Shown: one piece after another, positions 1 through 6,274 of the stretch
How positions within the stretch are numbered: position 1 is the first letter of the stretch
Layout of the letters: the number at the start of each line of letters is the position of its first letter
Source of the DNA: Candidatus Atribacter alterifermentans
GTDB taxonomy: Bacteria; Atribacterota; Atribacteria; Atribacterales; Atribacteraceae
Direction: 5' to 3'
DNA: 11,789 bases
NCBI GenBank assembly: GCA_012517635.1
Contig: JAAYUP010000104.1
Location: 1-11,789, forward strand
Position numbers and translations under genes: made by a program
The notes under the pieces: generated by a model
What the model saw: the letters and a program-made list of their open reading frames with translations, nothing else
Told to the model about the DNA's origin: nothing
The model's database searches: none

Positions 1-102
1 ATGTCTCCAGCTTTTGTATTGCCAAGAAATAAGCCGATTGGAACAAAACATATTCATTATCTTCTCAAACCGAAATGTAACTACAGGTCTATCCTGAAAA
101 TA

Positions 103-134
103 CCGTGAACCGTGAAGCGTGAACCGTGAACCGT
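103..134. repeat. tandem heptamer repeat CCGTGAA
   Basis: Four consecutive 7-base units start at 103, 110, 117 and 124. Three read CCGTGAA and the third reads GCGTGAA; a partial CCGT follows. The tract lies between genes and directly precedes the GC-rich palindrome, so this looks like a repeat-accumulating site. No function can be read from it. Confidence 0.7.
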
Positions 135-141
135 TTAAAAA

Positions 142-210
142 CCACCCTCATCCTCACCTTCTCCCATCAAGAAAGACTGAGGGGGAGAGGGGGCGATGGG
201 GTGAGGGGGA
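142..210. repeat. GC-rich imperfect palindromic repeat
   Basis: The left arm is C-rich (CACCCTCATCCTCACC from about 144) and the right arm is G-rich (GGGGTGAGGGGG up to 209). Together they make an imperfect inverted repeat about 70 bases long. The inner segment ACTGAGGGGGAGAGG at 176-190 recurs exactly at 9943-9957. The CTTCTCCCA at 159-167 recurs at 2541-2549. This indicates a dispersed, REP-like intergenic element of this genome. Confidence 0.6.
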
Positions 211-353
211 CTATTTTCATCTTCATCTGATACCACCTATTGGTAAGAGGATTTCTCTTGAAAATCAAGACAATATCGAAGAAGAAATTGATGATAGAGA
301 ACGAAAAGTGGTTTTCTTAAAGATCGGTAAAATGAAAATCAATTCTCTAAAAA

Positions 354-1052
354 TTACTTATAAAAAATCAAACGGTGGCAATTTGGACACTGAATAATTT
401 CTTCCCTTTTTCGAACTCTTTTTGCTATTGAGGAGGGAAGTCCTAAATGGCAACCTCTACAGTTGTCACCATCCATTTCCACAACTGGATCAGGAAATTT
501 CTTACGTAATTCCTCATAAAGAGAAAGGATCTCAGCAGGGATATTCTGAGTAGCCGAAGTTCTTAGCTGTAAATTATGAGCAAGTTCGGATTTCATTTTA
601 TCAATATCATTCTTTAAACTTTCAATCTCTTTTTCAAGCCGCTGAATGGAAAGCTGATGTTCTTTTTCCTTTTCTTTTATATTCATGCTTTCAACTTTAT
701 CTATTTGATTAATAACGTCATCTTCAAGATTTGATTTGTTTTTTTCGTAGCTTTCCATAGTTAACTTCCATTGGCTGAGTTCCTTTCCAGACTGAACATC
801 TCCACTGTATAGACGATTTTGTGATTTTTTTAGTTTTTCCTCAATATCTTTCAATTCCAACTCTAACCGAGATAATTCAATTCTTTCTTTATCGTATAAT
901 TTTCGATAATTTTCCCACTCTAATTTTTTATTTTCGATATGGTGTTGAATTTTTCCAATTTCTTCATTTTTTTGGACAATTTTCCTTTTTTGATTGAGGA
1001 TAATACTATCGAGATTTTGGAGATGCATTAAATATTCGAAAATATTAAACAA
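354..1052 (-). CDS. zinc-ribbon coiled-coil protein (COG1579 / zf-RING_7 type)
   Basis: The 232-residue product has a long charged coiled coil (about residues 10-165) followed by a C-terminal C4 zinc ribbon. The ribbon is CxxC in NCRGCHLGLP and CxxC in CPNC near the end. This is the layout of the COG1579 family, whose role is not settled; nucleic-acid or ribosome-associated functions have been proposed. The start is TTG at 1052, chosen because AAAGGAGG (1059-1066) sits six bases upstream. A later in-frame ATG (residue 9) has no comparable site. It lies 124 bases after the Nif3-family gene on the same strand, a pairing seen in many bacteria, and has a possible promoter of its own in that gap. 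Confidence 0.88.
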   Translation of the reverse strand: MFNIFEYLMHLQNLDSIILNQKRKIVQKNEEIGKIQHHIENKKLEWENYRKLYDKERIELSRLELELKDIEEKLKKSQNRLYSGDVQSGKELSQWKLTMESYEKNKSNLEDDVINQIDKVESMNIKEKEKEHQLSIQRLEKEIESLKNDIDKMKSELAHNLQLRTSATQNIPAEILSLYEELRKKFPDPVVEMDGDNCRGCHLGLPSSIAKRVRKREEIIQCPNCHRLIFYK

Positions 1053-1080
1053 TGGGGGCCTCCTTTAAAAATCTTTCTTT

Positions 1081-1110
1081 ATTGTGATCGGTAACCGATA
1101 GTTTTGTCAA
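1081..1110 (-). promoter_or_regulatory. candidate promoter of the zinc-ribbon gene with a palindrome in its spacer
   Basis: On the minus strand a perfect -35 TTGACA (1110 to 1105) is followed after 18 bases by a weak -10 CACAAT (1086 to 1081). The spacer contains the exact palindrome ATCGGT-A-ACCGAT (1087-1099), which looks like an operator or a small hairpin. The -10 box matches the consensus at only four of six positions, so this is tentative. Confidence 0.4.
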
Positions 1111-1176
1111 CAAACTCTTTAAATAACTGTTGGAGTGGCTCATAAGTTTAAATATTAAAACCAAGGCTTTGTTGTC

Positions 1177-2289
1177 TTATAAATCCAGCTCATCCTCAAA
1201 AAGAAACATTAATTCAGGAAAATTGTTAAGAGCAGTTTTTTTAAGAGTATTAAAGAGCATTTTGAACCCGAGTCTTTCTCCATCTCCGTGAGGAACTGGG
1301 ATGTATTCAATGGAATAGAGCTTTAACGTTTCAATTTCATGATGGTTTAAATCACCACTTATATACACATCCGGTTTTTCCAAAATAACTTTTTCAAGAA
1401 GACTCCCGCCGCTACCAGGACATAAGGCTATTTTTTGAAGAGACTGGTGATCAGAATTCCTCCAACGAAGAAGAGAAAGTTCTTTTTTTAAGAGAGGCTT
1501 TAAACATTGAATCAAATTATTCCATTTTAAAGGTTTGTTTAAGGTAATGACACGGCCTAGACCCTCCAAAACCGAATTATGAGGATAGAGCGGGTAGATA
1601 TCGATTACCGGATTTTGATAGGGATGGGTGGTTTTAATTGCATCAATCAATTGTTTAATAAGTTTTGAATCTGAGAAAGTGACTTCAATCCGAATTTCTT
1701 TGACATTTTCAATGCTCCCAACTTTTCCTATAAAAGGTTGAGCCCCTTCTATGGGAAGAAAAGTACCAACCCCTTCGATCTGAAAACTACACGATCGATA
1801 TTGACCGATAACCCCAGCACCATTTTGGAAAATAGCTTGAGCGACTGTTTCTAAATAATCGGGTGGGACATACGTTATGATTTTAAAGTGAGTACTTGTT
1901 TTAGGGGAAAGCGGCTTTACCTTCCCTTGGAGCTGAAGGATGGTTATCCACTGATCGGCGATTCCTCCAGGGTAGATGTCAAGGTTGGTGTGGTGGGCGA
2001 GAACACTTATTCCTTCGTGAAAAAGCTGAGTGGTCATCCGGCACCAGGGGTCATCATTGGTTAAAGTAAATAGTGGATTCCAGATTGGAGGGTGATGGAG
2101 ATATAAAAAATCGATTTGGTGTTTCAGGGTTTTGAGAAAAACTTCCTGATTCAGTTCCAATGCAGCTAAAACTCGGGAAATTTGATTCCGATCGCCCTTG
2201 ATTTGAAGGCCGGTTCGGTCATCAGGGAGGGCAAAGTGGGACGGAAATAGATATTCAAAAAAATCAAGCAATTGTTGGAGGGTTGCCAT
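1177..2289 (-). CDS. Nif3-family dinuclear metal centre protein (YqfO/YbgI type)
   Basis: The 370-residue product has the Nif3 fold signatures. HHP is at residues 65-67, HTNLD at 100-104, and GDLNHHE lies in the C-terminal half. The family's final histidine-glutamate pair appears as H334 and E338 in PHGDGERLG. These residues hold two metal ions in known structures. Residues about 132-234 are the inserted domain found in the longer YqfO subgroup (GAGVIGQYRSCSF, then THPYQNPVIDIYPL), which fits the length of about 370 residues against about 250 for E. coli YbgI. The family is often labelled GTP cyclohydrolase I type 2, but its true role is unresolved. The ATG start has no strong SD site and lies 25 bases after the tRNA on the same strand, so expression probably depends on the tRNA promoter. 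Confidence 0.9.
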   Translation of the reverse strand: MATLQQLLDFFEYLFPSHFALPDDRTGLQIKGDRNQISRVLAALELNQEVFLKTLKHQIDFLYLHHPPIWNPLFTLTNDDPWCRMTTQLFHEGISVLAHHTNLDIYPGGIADQWITILQLQGKVKPLSPKTSTHFKIITYVPPDYLETVAQAIFQNGAGVIGQYRSCSFQIEGVGTFLPIEGAQPFIGKVGSIENVKEIRIEVTFSDSKLIKQLIDAIKTTHPYQNPVIDIYPLYPHNSVLEGLGRVITLNKPLKWNNLIQCLKPLLKKELSLLRWRNSDHQSLQKIALCPGSGGSLLEKVILEKPDVYISGDLNHHEIETLKLYSIEYIPVPHGDGERLGFKMLFNTLKKTALNNFPELMFLFEDELDL

Positions 2290-2314
2290 AAGTTTATTTG
2301 TGTTTCTTTTAAAT

Positions 2315-2389
2315 TGGTGGGCCCACCCGGATTCGAACCAGGGACCGATCGGTTATGAGCCGACTGCTCTACCGCTGAGCTATGGACCC
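2315..2389 (-). tRNA. tRNA with CAU anticodon (probably elongator Met)
   Basis: The minus strand folds into a full cloverleaf. The acceptor stem is GGGTCCA paired with TGGGCCC, and the D arm contains AGCTCAGCGGTAGAGC. The anticodon arm is GTCGG-CTCATAA-CCGAT, and the T arm is CCTGG-TTCGAAT-CCGGG. The discriminator is A and the CCA end is encoded. The CAU anticodon reads Met. It could also be the isoleucine tRNA whose C34 is changed to lysidine, since the anticodon arm and variable loop resemble some tRNA-Ile2. It does not look like an initiator, because the acceptor starts with a G-C pair and the anticodon stem lacks three G-C pairs. Confidence 0.93.
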
Positions 2390-2403
2390 ACGCGACGGCA
2401 TAC

Positions 2404-2432
2404 ATCATATCATATCGTTTTTTTCAATTCAA
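2404..2432 (-). promoter_or_regulatory. promoter of the tRNA gene
   Basis: On the minus strand TTGAAT (2432 to 2427) is followed after 17 bases by TATGAT (2409 to 2404). This places the transcription start a few bases before the mature tRNA end at 2389. No separate promoter is evident between the tRNA and the Nif3 gene, so this one may serve both. Confidence 0.6.
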
Positions 2433-2540
2433 GAGATTTTGGAACTTTAAAAAGGAGAGACCTATTCAATCGGTTAAAGAATGATTTTATCTATTTCATT
2501 ATTCATATTATAATTCCTTCAGTCTCGGTTTTGTCTGTTC

Positions 2541-2625
2541 CTTCTCCCACCAGGGGAGAGGAAAAAAGAACAAAGCACTCTCCCACCAGAAGAAAAAGAT
2601 CGAGAGCAAGGGGGAGGAGGGAAAT
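2541..2625. repeat. degenerate GC-rich intergenic repeat
   Basis: An 11-base direct repeat TCTCCCACCAG occurs at 2543-2553 and 2579-2589. The first copy opens a small hairpin (CTCCC-ACCA-GGGGAG). A G-rich tail GGGGGAGGAGGG ends near 2622. It resembles the element at 142-210 (shared CTTCTCCCA). The rest of the 2433-2641 gap holds no gene that I can support. Confidence 0.45.
2560..2607 (-). terminator. possible terminator after hisIE
   Basis: Reading the minus strand, GCTCTC (2607 to 2602) can pair with GAGAGTGC (2582 to 2575), allowing one bulge. It is followed by the T-rich tract TTTGTTCTTTTTTCC. The stem is short and the loop is about 19 bases, so it is a weak candidate. It lies in the expected place, about 35 bases after the hisIE stop. 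Confidence 0.3.
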
Positions 2626-2641
2626 TTGAATTCTTTCTTGA

Positions 2642-3301
2642 TTACTTTCGTCTTTTTTTAAGCTCAGTCATGATATCATACCATGTTAATTGTTCATGCT
2701 GGATAAGAACCAAAAGGTGATAAAGAAGATCAGCAACTTCCCATTGCAAATGTTCTTTTTGGTGATCCTCATTTTCAAATGAAGCCAACATAACTTCAGT
2801 CGTTTCTTCAGAAATTTTCCGTAAAATTTTTTCTTTTCCTGATTGCAAAAGATTACTGGTATAAGACTGCAATGACGGATTTTTAGCTCGTTTTTGAATG
2901 ACATCAAAAAGTTCCTGTGGAAATGATGCCAACGCATAGTAGGGCAGTTCCGATTGAGGTGAGGATATTCCTTTTTCTGAAATCTGGCGATGGAAGCAAG
3001 AATTGAAGCCGGTATGACAAGCTACTTCTTTTTGTTCAACGGTGATAAGAAGTGTATCCTCATCGCAATCGATATAAATGTCCTTGACCAATTGGTAATG
3101 ACCACTGGTTTCCCCTTTATTCCATAAAGTTTTTCTTTTTCGACTATAAAACCAGGTTTTACCAGTTGTAATGGTTTTTTCCAGAGCTTCCGCATTCATA
3201 TAAGCCATCATTAAAACCTTGCCACTTTTTTCATCTTGGATGATTGCTGGAATCAAGCCTTTTTCGTCAAAATGAAGTTGCTCAATCAAAGATTTCATCA
3301 T
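2642..3301 (-). CDS. hisIE: bifunctional phosphoribosyl-AMP cyclohydrolase / phosphoribosyl-ATP pyrophosphatase
   Basis: This 219-residue fusion carries out the second and third steps of histidine synthesis. The N-terminal HisI domain (about 1-107) shows WFYSRKRKTLWNKGETSGH at 50-68. Its metal-binding DCDED is at 78-82 and its zinc-type cysteines are C95 and C102 in ACHTGFNSCF. The C-terminal HisE domain (about 128-219) has SEETTEV (164-170) and EVADLLYH (188-195), whose acidic residues hold magnesium in this MazG-like fold. The length is normal for a HisIE fusion. The ATG start overlaps the hisF stop in an ATGA junction (3298-3301), implying coupled translation. A second ATG follows directly. 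It is the last gene of the his block. Confidence 0.97.
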   Translation of the reverse strand: MMKSLIEQLHFDEKGLIPAIIQDEKSGKVLMMAYMNAEALEKTITTGKTWFYSRKRKTLWNKGETSGHYQLVKDIYIDCDEDTLLITVEQKEVACHTGFNSCFHRQISEKGISSPQSELPYYALASFPQELFDVIQKRAKNPSLQSYTSNLLQSGKEKILRKISEETTEVMLASFENEDHQKEHLQWEVADLLYHLLVLIQHEQLTWYDIMTELKKRRK

Positions 3302-4080
3302 GGCTCTTCAATCCTTACCGGAATTCCACGTTTTTTAAGAAAAGCCTTGGCTTCTTGGATGGTAAAATTCTTGTAATGGAAAATTGAGGCGACCAATGCA
3401 GCGTCAGCTCCCCCCTCACGAAAAACCGTCAGGAGGTGTTCTAATTTTCCAGCACCCCCTGAAGCAATGACCGGAATTTTAACTCCATCAACAATTTTCC
3501 GAGTGAGAAATAAATCATAACCATTTTGAGTTCCGTCGGTATCCATGCTGGTGAGAAGAATTTCACCAGCGCCCAGACTTTCGACTTGATTTGCCCAGGC
3601 CAAGGCATCTTTCCCAGTTGGTGTTCTGCCTCCATTGATATAGACTTCCCAGTAGCTGCGGCGGGTGATACGATCCCAGGTTTTTTTAACATCAATGGCG
3701 ACCACCACACATTGACTCCCAAATTTATCAGCCAGTTGGGCTATCAAATCAGGATTCAGTACCGCTGCCGTATTGATGGACACTTTGTCGGCTCCTGCCT
3801 TTAAAAGATTGCTGACGTGTTCGGGAGTGCTAATTCCTCCACCGACGGTAAAGGGCATATAGATATTCTCAGCTACTTTCTCAGCAATATTCACCATAGT
3901 CTCTCTTTTTTCATAGGATGCGGTGATGTCTAAGAAGACTAATTCGTCAGCACCTTCTTCCTCATAGCGTTTGGCTAACTCGACTGGATCACCAACATCC
4001 TTGAGATTTTCAAAGTGGATTCCTTTAACAACCTTGCCTTCTTTTACATCCAAACAAGGAATTATTCTTTTAGCGAGCAC
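3298..4080 (-). CDS. hisF: imidazole glycerol phosphate synthase, cyclase subunit HisF
   Basis: HisF pairs with HisH. Ammonia from glutamine passes through its barrel and turns PRFAR into imidazole glycerol phosphate and AICAR. The 260-residue (beta-alpha)8 barrel shows the two catalytic aspartates, D11 in CLDVKEG and D130 in AIDVKK. It also shows the phosphate-binding glycine motifs (TVGGGI at about 78-83 and ASGGAG). The start is GTG at 4080 with AGGAGG (4088-4093) seven bases upstream. It overlaps the end of hisA by 19 bases and the start of hisIE by 4, so translation is probably coupled. Confidence 0.98.
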   Translation of the reverse strand: MLAKRIIPCLDVKEGKVVKGIHFENLKDVGDPVELAKRYEEEGADELVFLDITASYEKRETMVNIAEKVAENIYMPFTVGGGISTPEHVSNLLKAGADKVSINTAAVLNPDLIAQLADKFGSQCVVVAIDVKKTWDRITRRSYWEVYINGGRTPTGKDALAWANQVESLGAGEILLTSMDTDGTQNGYDLFLTRKIVDGVKIPVIASGGAGKLEHLLTVFREGGADAALVASIFHYKNFTIQEAKAFLKKRGIPVRIEEP

Positions 4081-4811
4081 TTTTCTTCCTCCTGAAGAAT
4101 TTTTTGAACTTCTTCAAATTGTAATGCACCCGAATAGAGTGCTTTTCCTAAAATAATGCCTTTTATCCAAGCATTTAGTTTTTTGAGCTGAAGGATATCA
4201 TCGAGAGTGGTAACTCCCCCGGCAATAAAAGTCGGGACTTTGGTTTCTTGAAGGTACTTCTGAATATGGTTGATATTCACTCCCTGAAGAGTTCCATCCC
4301 GTTCAATATCGGTAAAAATAAAATTCATCACGCCCAAATTTTTTAACTTATTGGTCAGATCAACGGCAGAAACGGTGGTTTTTTCAGTCCAACCTTGAAG
4401 GGCAACCAAACCGTCCCTCGAATCTATGCTAACCACAACGCTCTCCTGGCTTCTTTTGATACAGTCCTTGATAAATTGGGGATTTTGGATCGCAACACTT
4501 CCAAAAATGATTCTCTGAGCACCAGCATCGAGATAAGAGAGAAAAGTGGAAAGATTTCGAATACCACCACCAACCTCAACTGGAATACGGATCGATTGAA
4601 TAATCTTTAGAATTATGGATAAATTAACTGGCTTGCCATTTTTTGCACCGTCTAAGTCGATGAGGTGAAGCATCGGAGCGTTTTTTCTTTCCCAATACAG
4701 CGCCATTTCAAGCGGAGAATCACTGTAAATATGCATTCGTGAGTAGTCACCTTTTTCAAGGCGAACACATTGCCCATTGATAATATCTATAGCTGGAATG
4801 GGTAAAATCAT
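4062..4811 (-). CDS. hisA: phosphoribosylformimino-5-aminoimidazole carboxamide ribotide isomerase HisA
   Basis: HisA isomerises ProFAR to PRFAR, the substrate of HisF-HisH. I set the start at ATG 4811, giving 249 residues. An open frame extends 15 codons further (to 4856), but 4811 gives the usual HisA N-terminus MILPIPAID and an ATGA junction with the hisH stop (4808-4811). The two catalytic aspartates are visible as D9 in AID and D130 in SIDSRDG. Phosphate-binding motifs EVGGGIR and AGGVTT are present. No strong SD site precedes 4811, which fits translational coupling to hisH. Confidence 0.96.
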   Translation of the reverse strand: MILPIPAIDIINGQCVRLEKGDYSRMHIYSDSPLEMALYWERKNAPMLHLIDLDGAKNGKPVNLSIILKIIQSIRIPVEVGGGIRNLSTFLSYLDAGAQRIIFGSVAIQNPQFIKDCIKRSQESVVVSIDSRDGLVALQGWTEKTTVSAVDLTNKLKNLGVMNFIFTDIERDGTLQGVNINHIQKYLQETKVPTFIAGGVTTLDDILQLKKLNAWIKGIILGKALYSGALQFEEVQKILQEEEKCSLKE

Positions 4812-5416
4812 AGCATTACTCTCTTCGCCCAGGTTTCGAGAAAATGGATTCCCCATTTTGAGCTTTTTTCTGGATGAAATTGTACACCCCAGATATTATC
4901 CTGATTAATAATAACCGGAATAACTACGTTATAATTGCTGATGCCAACAACTATATCTTCAGATTCCGGTACGACATAATAAGAATGGGCAAAATAGAAG
5001 AAACGGCCATCGGGTATTAATCCCTGGAATGGATTATTTTCGGTAAATAAAATTTTATTCCAACCCATATGAGGAACTTTATTGGTTGGAGGAAGTTTCC
5101 GAACCTCTCCCTTGATGAACGATAGACCTTTTTTCTTTGTCGATTCTTGACTTTTTTCAAAAAGCAGTTGAAGCCCTAAACAAATACCCAAAATTGGTTT
5201 CCCTTTTTGAACTGAGTTACGGATGACTTCAGTGAGATTATTTTTTTCAATTTGTTCAACCGCTTCACCGAAAGATCCAACCCCAGGAAAAATAAGAGCA
5301 TGAGCTTTCTCAACCAAATCCGGGTCTTTGCTGATCAGGTTTTCGAACCCTAATTTTTCTAAGGCTTTTGAAACGCTATGTAAGTTACCTATTCCATAAT
5401 CAATAATAACAATCAT
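4808..5416 (-). CDS. hisH: imidazole glycerol phosphate synthase, glutaminase subunit HisH
   Basis: HisH is the class I glutamine amidotransferase that supplies ammonia to HisF. The 202-residue product carries the full catalytic triad: C79 in GICLGLQ, and H181 and E183 in VQFHPEKS. The oxyanion-strand motif is PGVGSFGEA (44-52). The N-terminus MIVIIDYGIGNLHSV is typical, and the length is normal. AGGAG (5427-5431) lies 10 bases before the ATG and overlaps the hisB stop codon (5430-5432). Its own stop forms the ATGA junction with hisA. Confidence 0.98.
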   Translation of the reverse strand: MIVIIDYGIGNLHSVSKALEKLGFENLISKDPDLVEKAHALIFPGVGSFGEAVEQIEKNNLTEVIRNSVQKGKPILGICLGLQLLFEKSQESTKKKGLSFIKGEVRKLPPTNKVPHMGWNKILFTENNPFQGLIPDGRFFYFAHSYYVVPESEDIVVGISNYNVVIPVIINQDNIWGVQFHPEKSSKWGIHFLETWAKRVML

Positions 5417-5429
5417 TTTTGTTAATCTC

Positions 5430-6014
5430 CTATATGATTCCTTTCGTAGAGGGAATTGTTTTATTACTGAATATCAATGCTTCTTTGAAGGCTTTTCCTA
5501 AAGCTTTGAAAAGAGCTTCTAAGATGTGATGTCCATTTTTACCCCACCAAGCTTTGCCATGAAGAGTAATTCGTGCATTATTGATAAAAGCCCTTAAAAA
5601 TTCTTCAATGAGATCAACCTCAAAATCACCAACTTTTTGAGAACCAATTGGGACATCGTAATAAAGAAATGGACGACCGCCCACATCTACAGAAACCATA
5701 CTCAAAGCATCATCCATGGCAATGAATTGGGTGCTGTAACGTTGAATATTTTTTATTTCTCCAAGGGCATCGCGAAAAGCTTCGCCCAACACAATACCTA
5801 AGTCTTCAACCAAATGATGATTGTCAACTTCAACATCGCCACACGCTTTGACCTTGAGGTCCCATTCAGCATAAAATGCCATACTTTTTAATAAATGAGG
5901 GAAAAAAGGTATCGGAAGGTCAAGATTAATTTGTTGTTGACCATCAAGATAAATATATATTTCGATATCGGTTTCAAGGGTTGTCCTTTTTTTTAAGGCT
6001 TCTCGTTTTTGCAC
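5430..6014 (-). CDS. hisB: imidazoleglycerol-phosphate dehydratase HisB (divergent)
   Basis: HisB dehydrates imidazole glycerol phosphate to imidazole acetol phosphate. I chose the GTG at 6014, giving 194 residues, the usual size for a monofunctional enzyme. GAGGTGA (6019-6025) sits just upstream, and the product then begins a few residues before the conserved RTTLETDI. The open frame extends to 6134, but that part has no SD and no family similarity. Both metal motifs are kept: HHLVE (66-70) and HHILE (162-166), together with H40 and H152. The end PSTKGI is typical. Several usually conserved spots differ: FFPHL replaces FFDHM, YAEWDL replaces HGxxDL, AMDDAL replaces PMDEAL, and GGRP replaces SGRP. 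It is probably active but divergent. It is the first gene of the his block. Confidence 0.94.
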   Translation of the reverse strand: MQKREALKKRTTLETDIEIYIYLDGQQQINLDLPIPFFPHLLKSMAFYAEWDLKVKACGDVEVDNHHLVEDLGIVLGEAFRDALGEIKNIQRYSTQFIAMDDALSMVSVDVGGRPFLYYDVPIGSQKVGDFEVDLIEEFLRAFINNARITLHGKAWWGKNGHHILEALFKALGKAFKEALIFSNKTIPSTKGII

Positions 6015-6018
6015 AAAA

Positions 6019-6025
6019 TCACCTC
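6019..6025 (-). promoter_or_regulatory. hisB ribosome binding site
   Basis: On the minus strand GAGGTGA is followed after a few bases by GTG at 6014. This site fixes the hisB start and removes a 40-residue false N-terminal extension. Confidence 0.85.
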
Positions 6026-6032
6026 GTTGGTT

Positions 6033-6058
6033 ATATATTGTGGAATAGAACAATATAT
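6033..6058 (-). promoter_or_regulatory. AT-rich inverted repeat in the hisB leader
   Basis: ATATATTG (6033-6040) and CAATATAT (6051-6058) are a perfect 8-base inverted repeat around a 10-base loop. It ends only a few bases before the hisB SD site. It could be a weak RNA hairpin near the ribosome site or a protein-binding palindrome. There is no direct evidence for either. Confidence 0.45.
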
Positions 6059-6126
6059 TCAAGTTCATAACTTTTTTAATCAGAAGGTGGCTTGAAACCT
6101 CCCTAAGAGGAATTGTTTCCTTCAAC

Positions 6127-6145
6127 TCCTCCACTCTGGGGAGGA
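6127..6145 (-). promoter_or_regulatory. hairpin in the his operon leader
   Basis: On the minus strand TCCTCC (6145 to 6140) pairs with GGAGGA (6132 to 6127) across a 7-base loop. It lies about 25 bases after the predicted transcription start. No run of His codons and no terminator T-tract follows, so it is not a classical histidine attenuator. A second small CCTC/GAGG hairpin lies near 6100-6112. Confidence 0.4.
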
Positions 6146-6176
6146 TTCAGCTTGGTGGTACGAGGGCATATTTATC

Positions 6177-6204
6177 AATATATAATCGAAACGTATTCTG
6201 CCAA
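6177..6204 (-). promoter_or_regulatory. his operon promoter
   Basis: On the minus strand TTGGCA (6204 to 6199) and TATATT (6182 to 6177) are 16 bases apart. Each matches the sigma-70 consensus at five of six positions. The predicted start near 6170 leaves a leader of about 155 bases before hisB. It lies after the TPR gene stop (6275), so the his genes appear to be transcribed independently of it. Confidence 0.6.
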
Positions 6205-6274
6205 ATATAAGCTGATTTTTGATTTACTCTTTCTATTTTACAAAAAAAATGAATAATATCAAATGGATTCCAGA

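Larger units (their letters stand above)
1..353. other. left-edge region without a supported gene
   Basis: No convincing gene is visible. Two plus-strand frames stay open from the left edge to 97 and 108, and one minus-strand frame is open across 1-150, but none gives a recognisable protein. A heptamer tandem repeat lies at 103-134 and a GC-rich imperfect palindrome at 142-210. Positions 211-353 are AT-rich and form the 3' flank of the zinc-ribbon gene. I see no intrinsic terminator for that gene here. An end of a gene lying to the left could be hidden in the first 100 bases. Confidence 0.5.

Noticed and set aside
1..120. Possible 3' end of RNase P RNA on the minus strand (AATCGGCTTAT)
   Set aside because: I checked because rnpB can lie near this gene set, but none of the other conserved P RNA segments is present in 1-353 and the expected ACAGAA is missing.
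119..397. Plus-strand open frame of 92 codons
   Set aside because: It begins in the heptamer and palindrome repeats, has no SD, resembles no family and overlaps the 3' end of the zinc-ribbon gene. Its second half is charged and looks vaguely protein-like, so a decayed remnant cannot be fully excluded.
4812..4856. N-terminal extension of HisA by 15 residues
   Set aside because: Family proteins begin at the MILPIPAID position, and the ATGA junction with hisH marks that start.
6015..6134. N-terminal extension of HisB by 40 residues
   Set aside because: It has no SD and no family similarity, and it runs through the leader hairpins. The GTG at 6014 has an excellent SD and gives the normal length.
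6061..6170. T-box-like motif (GGTGGTACGAGGGC) on the plus strand near 6155
   Set aside because: It is on the strand opposite the his genes, no plus-strand gene follows, and no terminator or specifier loop is visible.
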